From: CBDFGN01 sp965247065
Lineage (GTDB): Bacteria > Bacteroidota > Bacteroidia > Cytophagales > Cyclobacteriaceae
Reading direction: 5' to 3'
Assembly: GCA_965247065.1 (NCBI GenBank)
Contig: CBDFGN010000006.1
Span: forward strand, 3,968,001-4,032,000
DNA length: 64,000 nucleotides
Shown here: positions 27,058 to 34,854 of the stretch, piece after piece
Numbering within the stretch: the first letter of the stretch is position 1
Layout: each line of letters opens with the position of its first letter
Notes under the pieces: model-generated
What the model was told of the DNA's origin: nothing
What the model saw: only the letters and a program-made list of their open reading frames with translations
Databases searched by the model: none
Position numbers and translations under genes: made by a program

Positions 27058-27481
27058 CATGCCTGGAATAAGCTCGCGTAGATTCAAAGGGGTATGAAAT
27101 TTAAAGCACCCTATTTATATTCATTTAACGAATTGGAATACTATGATTTTCTGGAAATTGGATTTGGTTTCATTTAATGTGATAATACTGAATACAACAA
27201 CGGCCATAAATGAATGGGGTCTTTACGGTTACCGAAATTTGGTGGGCACTTGGAAAGTCAGCCACGAAGAGTAGATTTATTAATCGGTCTGGATTGATGC
27301 CACATGAAAGAACAGTTCTATCTTATCCCCACTCATCATAACCAAGCGTTAGCATCAATTATGGTAGATGGTAGAATTACAGAAATACAAAGAACAACTT
27401 GATCATTTATATCCCGTCAAATTTGAAGATATCGTTCAGTTAATTGACATTGATAAGATTAGCACCCATTAAAAAACAAAA
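27058..27481. other. AT-rich gene-free stretch
   Basis: No gene is supported. The base composition turns AT-rich here and stays so through the next gene. A short frame ending at about 27474 (ELQKYKEQLDHLYPVKF, then EDIVQLIDIDKISTH) looks like the end of a coding sequence whose start is missing. It was not identified. Confidence 0.35.
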
Positions 27482-28300
27482 ATGACATTAAGAACTATTC
27501 TAATATTGTTGATTCTAATTGAATCTGAACCAGTTTTCTCCCAAATCAAGGTAATGTCCTATAATATTAGATATAACTGTTGTTCAACTTGTATTATCGA
27601 TTGTATGCATCAGGAAAAACCAATTTTAGAAAGGATAATAGATATTAACAACCTAATTATAGACGAGTCTCCAGATATTATTGGTATTCAAGAAATTAAA
27701 AAGGGTGATGTTGAATTGTTGTTTGATGAAGTATCACAAATCTATGATTTCCATCAATATGATAATTTGTACCCAAGAACAATTCTATGGAAAAGAAGAA
27801 AGTTTTCACTAATTGATAGAGGTCACTTTATAGTTACAGGAAAAATAGGCCCGAATCAAATAGATAATACTTCTTCATGGGTGAAAATTGAAAACAAATA
27901 TTCTTTAAATAAATATTTGATAATAAATAATCATTTCACACCTGGCAACACTGGAGAAGCAGAATTATCACGAATTAATAGCGCTCAAATAGTCATAGAA
28001 AAAATATCTGAGTTAATTGATGATGATTATCTAATTGTAATTCTAGGTGATTTTAATGCTAAGCCCAATTCTGGTTCTATTAATAAATTTAATGAGAATG
28101 GTTTTTATGGAGTTGACATTAATAACCAACCAACATATTCAGGAAATTTTGAAGACATTCGAACTGTAAAGCTTGACTATATTTTTACCAGGAAAAATTT
28201 AAAGGCAAGCGAAGTCAAAGTTAACCAGTTCAAAGATAAAGACGGCCTTTTCCCATCTGACCATTTGCCAATCCAAGCTACGATAAGTACTTCTGAATGA
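27482..28300 (+). CDS. Secreted endonuclease/exonuclease/phosphatase-family protein
   Basis: 272 residues. A signal peptide (ILILLILIESEPVFS) is followed by an EEP fold: VMSYNIRYN, DIIGIQEIKK (catalytic E), NNHFTPG, VILGDFNAKP (D, N) and LFPSDHLPIQA (terminal D-H). All catalytic residues are present. The substrate (nucleic acid, phosphoinositide or sphingomyelin-like) is not evident. The gene is clearly more AT-rich than its neighbours, with AAA/ATT-rich codons, which suggests acquisition from another genome. Confidence 0.88.
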   Translation: MTLRTILILLILIESEPVFSQIKVMSYNIRYNCCSTCIIDCMHQEKPILERIIDINNLIIDESPDIIGIQEIKKGDVELLFDEVSQIYDFHQYDNLYPRTILWKRRKFSLIDRGHFIVTGKIGPNQIDNTSSWVKIENKYSLNKYLIINNHFTPGNTGEAELSRINSAQIVIEKISELIDDDYLIVILGDFNAKPNSGSINKFNENGFYGVDINNQPTYSGNFEDIRTVKLDYIFTRKNLKASEVKVNQFKDKDGLFPSDHLPIQATISTSE

Positions 28301-28339
28301 GCTCACTCCATAATTTATGATAATTCGCTAAATGGGAAT

Positions 28340-28395
28340 AGTTCAAGTCCTCATACTGTGTTTTACTTTGCTGACGTAAATGGAGACTCAGTTCC
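28340..28395 (+). pseudogene. Fragment of an FG-GAP/VCBS-type repeat
   Basis: The frame reads SSPHTVFYFADVNGDSVPEL. FADVNGDSVPEL matches the calcium-binding loop of FG-GAP repeats. It is joined without a gap to the threonine-dehydratase remnant, so it marks a rearrangement junction. Only about 19 codons survive. Confidence 0.4.
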
Positions 28396-28819
28396 GGAAT
28401 TGCGATCGTTGTTAAAGAGCAGAACTCAAAAATAAAAGTTTATGGCCTCGAGCCTGAGGGTGCCAATGCCATGCAGCAAAGTCTTGCTGCCGATGAACCA
28501 CTGCAGCTTGATAAAGTGGGAAGCATTGGAGATGGCCTGGCCCCTCCAATGGCGGGGAAGGTTCCGTTCGGCAGGATCAAAAAGTACCTGGATGATGTAA
28601 TTACAGTTTCGGATTTTTGAGATAGCAAGCGCAGGAAGGGACCTGCTAACATGGACAAAACTATTTGTGGAGCCAGCAGGAGCTGCAGCCACCGCCGCGA
28701 TCTTGTCGGGAAAAATACCTTTAGCGAAAGGTCAATGGGTTGTTTCCATCTTAAATGGAGGCAACTTTGAACTGGATAAGTTAGCGGATATAATCTTGAG
28801 AATAATGCAAAGACCCTGA
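28396..28819 (+). pseudogene. Threonine-dehydratase/EutB-like enzyme, C-terminal remnant
   Basis: The frame reads GIAIVVKEQNSKIKVYGLEP and continues with SIGDGLAPPMAGKVPFGRI, typical of PLP-dependent serine/threonine dehydratases. At the T5 run near 28613-28618 the frame shifts by one base, then continues EIASAGRDLLTWTKLFVEP and SILNGGNF to TGA at 28817. The PLP-lysine N-terminal half is missing. The stop lies 2 bp before the ornithine-cyclodeaminase-like ATG, as expected of an old operon. Confidence 0.8.
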
Positions 28820-28821
28820 AG

Positions 28822-29805
28822 ATGAAAGTCCTCTTGATCAATAAACAGCAGGTTTCTGATATTCTTTCGATGAAAGATTGCATTGATCTTATATCAGAGA
28901 CATTCAAAACACTGGCAGATGGCCAGGCAATTCAACCACTCCGATCGACTATGTGGCTGCCGGATAAAACTGGATTGCTGGGAATGATGCCGGCCTCCAT
29001 GAGCGATACCAGGGTAATGGGCATAAAGGTCATAAGTGTTTTTCCTGGAAATCATAGCAAAGGTCTGAGCTCACACCAGGGAGCTGTTCTTCTGTTCGAA
29101 GGCGAAACTGGGCAGATGTTTGCCATCCTTGATGGAGACCGGGTGACCGCAATAAGAACTGCCGCAGCAAGTGCGGTTGCTACGCGCTTGCTTGCGCGGG
29201 AAGATGCCAAAGAACTGGCAATCCTGGGCTCTGGGGAACAGGCAAGGAGACACTTTGAATCGATTTTACTTGTTAGGAATATTAAGAAAGTGAAAGTATG
29301 GAGCAAAAACCATGAGCATGCCCGACGGTTTGCGGAACTTGAATCCTCCAATGTTAAAGTGACTATAGAAGCAATAAAAGATGCGCAGGGAGCAGTTGAA
29401 AAAGCAGATATCATCTGTACCACTACTGCCGCAAAGGAACCAGTCTTGAGATCAGATTGGGTCAGGGAAGGCGTACACATCAATGCGGTTGGTGCTTGTA
29501 CTGCGGGATACAGGGAGCTTGATTCGGAATTGGTTGCGCGCTCAAAGTTGTTCACTGACCGGCGGGAATCATTATTCAATGAGTCGGGCGACTTTTTATT
29601 TCCTATGAAAGAAGGCTTGTTCGGTGAGGAACATCTCCGGGGAGAAATTGGGGACTTACTTTTGGGAAGAAAAACTGCCCGGGAATCTGCGGAAGAAATC
29701 ACCCTGTTTAAATCCCCCGGATTGGCCGTAGAGGACCTTGCTGCCTGCCATTACATTTATGAAAAGGCAACTGAAAACAACATCGGCACCCTTGTAGATC
29801 TTTAA
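28822..29805 (+). CDS. Ornithine cyclodeaminase/mu-crystallin family protein
   Basis: 327 residues, intact. The substrate part has LRSTMWLPDKTGLLGMMPA and GIKVISVFPGNHSKG. GDRVTAIRTAAASAVATRLL and a Rossmann NAD-binding motif, LAILGSGEQARRHFE, follow. ADIICTTTAAKEPVL and HINAVGA complete the family core. Members reduce or deaminate cyclic imino acids. Its immediate neighbours are pieces of a threonine-dehydratase-like gene, the pairing seen for ectoine-degradation eutB/eutC and similar pairs, so an EutC-like role is possible but unproven. Confidence 0.88.
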   Translation: MKVLLINKQQVSDILSMKDCIDLISETFKTLADGQAIQPLRSTMWLPDKTGLLGMMPASMSDTRVMGIKVISVFPGNHSKGLSSHQGAVLLFEGETGQMFAILDGDRVTAIRTAAASAVATRLLAREDAKELAILGSGEQARRHFESILLVRNIKKVKVWSKNHEHARRFAELESSNVKVTIEAIKDAQGAVEKADIICTTTAAKEPVLRSDWVREGVHINAVGACTAGYRELDSELVARSKLFTDRRESLFNESGDFLFPMKEGLFGEEHLRGEIGDLLLGRKTARESAEEITLFKSPGLAVEDLAACHYIYEKATENNIGTLVDL

Positions 29806-29810
29806 TTGAT

Positions 29811-29887
29811 ATGAAACTGCCAAATCCCATTCCACTGGATGATATCAAGATGGCCCGAGATCGCCTGAAGGGAAGGGTTCTTCGAAA
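29811..29887 (+). pseudogene. Threonine-dehydratase/EutB-like enzyme, N-terminal remnant
   Basis: The frame reads MKLPNPIPLDDIKMARDRLK and then GRVLR, the usual start of PLP-dependent threonine dehydratase-like proteins. It breaks off where the formamidase sequence begins. It starts 5 bp after the cyclodeaminase stop, again with operon-like spacing. Together with the C-terminal remnant upstream, it suggests a former tandem duplication. Confidence 0.65.
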
Positions 29888-30314
29888 GTTTCAGGTACAG
29901 CAGTGGAAATGGACGCTAGGGTTGCCGTGACTACTGAACTTTTGATAAAGGGCCCGAACCTTTCAAGGGGACCACATTATGATGGCCCTTCTCAATTACT
30001 AGATATTCCCTCCCAGCGATTCTATGCGACTACCGGATTTCCAATAAAAGAAAAAGGATTTCGTGCCTGGAAATTTGGACTATTTGGCCTCAGAAAAAAT
30101 AGGCACCCTAAGTAATCTTTCGGAAGATATTTCGCTAGCGGCCAGGAACGCCTTATTAGAAATGATAGAGTACATCTCGACAACCTATGGATATTCCAGA
30201 TTGCAGGCTTATGTTATCACTTCAGTGGCAGTAGACCTAAGAATTGGTCAGCTTGTAGATGCACCAAACGTAGGTGTCACGGCTATATTGCCTCTTGATA
30301 TTTTTGAGGAATAA
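29888..30314 (+). pseudogene. Acetamidase/formamidase, C-terminal remnant
   Basis: VSGTAVEMDARVAV, then RFYATTGFPIKEKG, match the C-terminal half of formamidases. The frame shifts near 30065-30090. It resumes as DYLASEKIGTLSNLSEDISL, ARNALLEMIEYI, VAVDLRIGQLVDAPNVGVTA and ILPLDIFEE to TAA at 30312. The N-terminal half with the metal ligands is absent, so it is not functional. Confidence 0.75.
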
Positions 30315-31405
30315 TTAGTATTGATGTGATTTAAAATGATTGAGCATAACATTTGCTAAAATCCATAGGCTAATGAGCCACTTTATTTTTCCGGCTTACT
30401 TAATTTATACCAATTCACTCTCCTGGTTAAGTACATGGTCAATCCTAATATGATTGCCAAACCGATGCTACCGAACAAAAGAGCATAATCTGCCAATTGA
30501 AGGATCACATATACATACCCATAAACTCCGACCAATCCAGCTATGAGTACCGCGGACAACTTCGATATCTTAAAGGCACTGATTGAGTATAGTCCAATCA
30601 TAGCAACAATTATTATGCTGGAAAACAGATAAGCCAGGTTGAAATTGGAGTGTTCTGAAATCGCAATCAACAGACTATAAAACAAACAAAGCGCCAATCC
30701 AACCAAAATGTATTGGAATGGATGGATTCTCAGATCATTCATGATCTCAACCAAAAAGAATATCAAAAAGGTCAAGGAAATGGTCATCAAGGCATATTTA
30801 GCCGACCGCATGGATTTTTGGTAATCGTCCAGAGGTATTAGCAGTTTGACTCCAAAACAGGAATCCCAAATATCTTCAACATTTTGACTATCAATCCATT
30901 TCTGAGGGAAATTCCGGTTTAACTGCAACAATTTCCACTGGGCCTTGAAACCGTTATCAGTAATTTCTCTTTTATCGGGAAGGAAAGCACCGTCAAAACT
31001 TGGGGCTGTCCAATCCGAGCTCAAGTTTACTTGAGTAGTTTCACCCAGAGGAATGAAATTCAAGTGTTTGCTTCCCTGTAATTTTAGGTCAAAACTAAAA
31101 TCGGTCCCTTTCCGGGAGGAGTCCAGTCTGATCTTGTTCAGGTTGGCTGTAAACCCTGATTGGATTACGGGTGCTATCCGTGAACCTGGTTCCACGGCCA
31201 ATTCTTTATTTCCAAACCGAACTTCTATATTTTCCTTTATTCCCCTCATATCCGAAACTGCGATTGTCAGGGAAGATTCTTCCCACAATATTTCCTTGAT
31301 ACTTCTTTTACCCGGTATATCCAATTTTCCAAATGTTCCTTTGAAAGAAATCTCTGAATCGTATACAGCGATTTCATAAATCCCTCTTCTCAGTTTTTTG
31401 GAGTT

Positions 31406-32391
31406 CTGCTAGTCCGTAAAGATACCCAATTGACATAAGCTGTCAGAGGGCTTGGCGACCTTGTTGAAAAAAACATAGCCATGAACCTTGTAGAATTTAT
31501 TAAACGGTTTCCCAATGAACAGATGTGCCGTGATCATTTTCGCGAGTATCGGATCAGGAAAGGGATTATCTGCAAGAAATGCAGTCACCCTTCGCATTAT
31601 TGGCTTTCCGGAAAAGAGCAGTTTCAGTGCAAGCAATGCGGTTTTAGGACTACCCTTCGAAGCGGTACTGTACTGCAGAGCAGCAAACTTCCATTTTGGT
31701 ATTGGTACATAGCCTTTCACCTGATGAGCTCCACTAAGAAAGGGTTTTCTGCCCATGAAGTCAGAAGACAACTGGGCCACAAACGCTATGAGCCGATTTG
31801 GTTGATGATGCGCAAAATACGAGCAGCCATGGGAAAGGCCGATGGGACTCAAACACTTGCCGGGATGGTAGAACTGGACGATGCCTATTTCGCCACCGGT
31901 ACGTCCAAACGGGTTAAGAAAAGGCTTAAACGGGGCAAAGGAAGCCAAAAGAAATCAAAAGTAACTGTAATGGCGGAATCCTTTCCATTGGAAATCGACG
32001 GACGCACAGAGCATTTCTGTGGGCAGTTCAAGATGAAGGCTCACCGTTCAGAAAGCAAGGAGGCGATTCAGCAGGTCGTCAGCCAAGCCATTGATCCTGC
32101 CAGCGTTTTGTTCACTGATCAATCCACCGGTTATGTGGATTTGAAAAGCCTGGTAGATGTTCACGTGAGTTTTAAATCCTCCTGGGAGGGTGCCGATGAA
32201 CTCAAATGGGTACACATAGCCATTGCAAATGCAAAGCGGACCCTGCTGGGCATTTATCATGTTATCAAAGAAAAGTACCTTCAGTACTATTTGGATGAGT
32301 TCTGTTATAAGCTCAATCGAAGGTATTCAACCAATCTGTTTGATAATCTTGTCTTTAGCTCAGTTTAGTGGTACGATTGCGGACTAGCATA
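31406..32391 (+). mobile_element. IS1595-family (ISXO2-like) element
   Basis: About 986 bp with short inverted ends: CTGCTAGTCCG at the left and CGGACTAGCA at the right. The 9-bp word TTTGGAGTT flanks it (31397-31405 and 32392-32400); IS1595 elements usually make 8 bp, so one base may belong to the element. It carries one transposase and lies antisense within creD. Confidence 0.9.
31481..32368 (+). CDS. IS1595-family ISXO2-like transposase
   Basis: 295 residues. An N-terminal zinc ribbon (CKKCSHPSHYWL and CKQCGFRT) is followed by the DDE-type domain: GMVELDDAYF (first D), FTDQSTGYVDL (second D), and HIAIANAKRTLLGIYH, matching the last catalytic block. Full length for the family, so the element may be active. 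Confidence 0.93.
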   Translation: MNLVEFIKRFPNEQMCRDHFREYRIRKGIICKKCSHPSHYWLSGKEQFQCKQCGFRTTLRSGTVLQSSKLPFWYWYIAFHLMSSTKKGFSAHEVRRQLGHKRYEPIWLMMRKIRAAMGKADGTQTLAGMVELDDAYFATGTSKRVKKRLKRGKGSQKKSKVTVMAESFPLEIDGRTEHFCGQFKMKAHRSESKEAIQQVVSQAIDPASVLFTDQSTGYVDLKSLVDVHVSFKSSWEGADELKWVHIAIANAKRTLLGIYHVIKEKYLQYYLDEFCYKLNRRYSTNLFDNLVFSSV

Positions 32392-32743
32392 TTTGGAGTT
32401 GACGTTTCCACTTATATCAAGGTATTCAGGTAAGAAAAACGCTTTATGCACCTGCCGGCTTATCTTTCCCTTATCTTCGCTTTCTTTAACAAATGGGATG
32501 GTCAAGATTGGGCCGTAAACAGTCTGTTCATTTGCCCATTTAGTGCTTACCTCATCAATAGCTTGGTTCCTGATTAATTGCCTTTCTTCAATGAGATTCT
32601 TCACCATTGAGGCGGGTATCAATAAAAGTAATCCTATGATCACTACCGACAGGAGCTTAAGAGTAACTGAACTCTTAATCCAATTACCTGCATTTTCGAT
32701 TGTACTTGCCTTTTGTTTTTCCATTTTATTATTGTCTAAAAGT

Positions 32744-32760
32744 ACTTTGTAATTCAAAGT
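32744..32760. promoter_or_regulatory. Palindromic operator candidate before creD
   Basis: ACTTTG-TAATT-CAAAGT, a perfect 6-5-6 palindrome, sits 20 bp before the creD ATG. It lies in a 26-bp block (starting TCTAAAAGTAC) repeated exactly upstream of the regulator operon. It is the likely binding site of the winged-helix protein encoded next door. Confidence 0.65.
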
Positions 32761-32776
32761 AACTGTTCAAATTTTT

Positions 32777-33082
32777 TTATTTGGTCTTGTTTGCCAAAAT
32801 AAGTTGCTCTATTGTCTCAATGTGCTGCTTGAAAGACTTCCCACCTTTAGTAGTTAAACTGTACGTGGTATTGGGTTTCCTACCCAAGAACTTTTTTTTA
32901 ACCTTTATAAATCCGTTCTTTTCCAGTGCCTTCAAATGAGAGGCCAAATTACCATCGGTCACATTTAGCAATTCCTTAAGGGCATTAAAATCAACCGATT
33001 CATTAACAACCAAAGCGGACATAATTCCTAGCCTGACCTTACTTTCGAATGCCTTATGGAAATTGCTCAGTATCCTCTTCAC
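32777..33082 (-). CDS. Winged-helix transcriptional regulator
   Basis: 101 residues from a GTG at 33082 that overlaps the upstream gene's TGA (GTGA). A MarR/PadR-like winged helix (HTH_34 type) is visible: NFHKAFESKVRLGIMSALV, FNALKELLNVTDGNLASHLK (recognition helix), ALEKNGFIKVKK and a wing before TYSLTTKGG. Such regulators sit beside creD in Bacteroidota. It probably represses its own operon and creD through the shared ACTTTG-CAAAGT sites. Confidence 0.85.
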   Translation of the reverse strand: MKRILSNFHKAFESKVRLGIMSALVVNESVDFNALKELLNVTDGNLASHLKALEKNGFIKVKKKFLGRKPNTTYSLTTKGGKSFKQHIETIEQLILANKTK

Positions 33083-33693
33083 TTTTCGTATTTCAGGTAC
33101 ATGTACGTTCCATATATAATATGAAAAAACCCGAACCCAATTGCCCAGAATAACAGTCCGTACCCTATCCAAAAACTGGCCATCAATCCTAGAATTATCT
33201 CAATAACCCCCAGTGTCCTGATATCATGGAGTGAATATTTGGATGCATTTACCAAAGCAAGTCCGTAAAAGATCAGGGTTAAGGGAGCTACAATTCCAAT
33301 AATACCCTTGTAAACTAAAATCAAACAAAGTATACCTCCTGTCGCCAGGGGGATCAATAGGTTTAGTACCAGTCTTTTGGCCTGGTAATCCCAAATGGAA
33401 AGATTCTGGGCTTTTGCTTTCCGAGTGGTGATTAATATACCAGTTGAAATAGCAAGAATTAAGACCCCAGCCGCAATAAACACCAGCCGCCAAACTAAAT
33501 CTTCGGCTAACACCTTGTAAGAATAATCCTCATTTGCTACATACAATCTCGAATAAGCTAAGTAGGGCCGGGCCAGGGCGTAGACTCCAGCCATGATTCC
33601 AGATAACCCACTCAATGAAATGAACCGGGAAGATTTTTGCATCATTTGCTTTATCTCCACAATATCTTCCAAATACCCTTGTTTCGTTTTCAT
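33079..33693 (-). CDS. Multi-span membrane protein of the creD regulator operon
   Basis: 204 residues from the ATG at 33693 (MKTKQGYLEDIVEIKQMMQK); an in-frame TTG upstream lies inside the operator and is unlikely. After a basic-amphipathic start come about six membrane helices (ISLSGLSGIMAGVYALARPY, LVFIAAGVLILAISTGILI, LILVYKGIIGIVAPLTLIFY and IIYGTYMYL). The 4-bp overlap with the regulator gene shows translational coupling. The function is unknown. Confidence 0.8.
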   Translation of the reverse strand: MKTKQGYLEDIVEIKQMMQKSSRFISLSGLSGIMAGVYALARPYLAYSRLYVANEDYSYKVLAEDLVWRLVFIAAGVLILAISTGILITTRKAKAQNLSIWDYQAKRLVLNLLIPLATGGILCLILVYKGIIGIVAPLTLIFYGLALVNASKYSLHDIRTLGVIEIILGLMASFWIGYGLLFWAIGFGFFHIIYGTYMYLKYEK

Positions 33694-33703
33694 ATCTAAA
33701 AGT

Positions 33704-33720
33704 ACTTTGTAATTCAAAGT
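33704..33720. promoter_or_regulatory. Palindromic operator candidate before the regulator operon
   Basis: The same 17-bp palindrome ACTTTGTAATTCAAAGT as before creD, placed 10 bp upstream of the ATG at 33693, within the identical 26-bp block. It supports autoregulation. Confidence 0.65.
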
Positions 33721-34854
33721 GAATATACGAAATGATTGTGTGAAGGTTTGAATAGTTTTCTTCTTTTTTTGGGAATCAACCCTGGGTCAATAGCCCAGAT
33801 TGATTAAGATAGGGTGTAGGAAGTCGAAACTCCAATTGATTGAAGAAACTATTCCAATTAGGGGACAAATAGCAGTTGTTGGAGATCGGTTCTTGTTTTC
33901 CCATCCCTCAATCCTTCCCTTTCTTTTTTTCCTCCATCGTGCTCTCAGCCGCAAGATAGGCTTCAAAGCCCTAATAGATGCAGTGAGCCTTGTGACCAAA
34001 TTGAATTATCCTGTTCATGTCAGAGAATTTTCCAAGTGATGATTTTCGGTGATCGAGCTAGGACCTTTTAGCAGTACTATCTGGCAAAGTGCAAGTTAAT
34101 TATCGAAAATGAAATCATAAATCTTAAATAAATTCCAATTCCAATGTTCCCAAACTTTAAGGGTATGGTCAGTCCACGGTGACCAGTGAACAGTTATTTC
34201 GGGTTCTTAACTTGCCGTTTTCCCGTAACAAGTGCGCACTGCGTTTTACATGATATTTTCATAATTAGGGTAGCCAAATTTAGGGACTGAAAAGCTATGG
34301 GCATAAACAGCGAACACGATTGAGAAGATTTGGATAGATAATGATCCAAGCAAGTGCTCAAATTCACTGAAAACTGGTCAACATTGTTACTAGAATTGTA
34401 CTCAGATAAATATTTGTTCTTGTAAGCCTAGGCCCAAAAAACATGACTTCAGGTTTTGGACTTAATCCCTGAGACCTGCATCACCTGCTCAGTCGGGATC
34501 CATTTATCCTGTTCTATGTTCTTATTGTCCAGGACGCGTTTGACAACCTCTTCAACTAAATGTAGAAAGATTCAGTTTCAAGGCAGGTGACCTCCATAGC
34601 ACTATGAATCGAAGGGTCAAGATCGCCGTTTGATCATCGTTTTTGAGTTGGATTCCTCTTAAATAGCCATTAATGACCCGGCTCCATTTCTATAATCAGA
34701 TGTAACCCCCAGATTTGGGAAGATCGAAATGAAGATCGGACCCAAATAATGGCTGCTGACCTTATCCTATTGCCAGCCTCAATAAGAATTGATATATTGA
34801 TATGATACAAATCTTTAAATGCGCTGTTTTCACCCAAACTAACCTCATACCGCC
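33721..34854. other. Long intergenic stretch without a supported gene
   Basis: About 1.1 kb. Both strands have only short frames without recognisable motifs. A 79-codon plus-strand frame at 33800-34039 and its minus-strand counterpart have composition and motifs typical of non-coding DNA. No IS ends, RNA genes or repeats were recognised. Confidence 0.4.

Larger units (their letters stand above)
30383..32724 (-). pseudogene. creD: creD (inner-membrane envelope protein) split by an IS1595-type element
   Basis: The N-terminal part starts at the ATG at 32724 (MEKQKASTIENAGNW). It has a first membrane helix and WANEQTVYGPILTIPFV, typical of CreD. It stops being CreD at NVNSK. The C-terminal part resumes NSKKLRRGIYEIAVYDSEIS and runs through GCYALLF-type membrane helices to KPEK at 30383. 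Removing the element and one copy of the repeat AACTCCAAA restores one frame. A further in-frame TTG at 32757 is less likely as a start because it lies in the operator. CreD maintains envelope properties under stress. Confidence 0.9.

Noticed and set aside
33800..34039. A 79-codon plus-strand frame in the long intergenic stretch
   Set aside because: No motif, odd composition and an equally long antisense frame; not supported as a gene.
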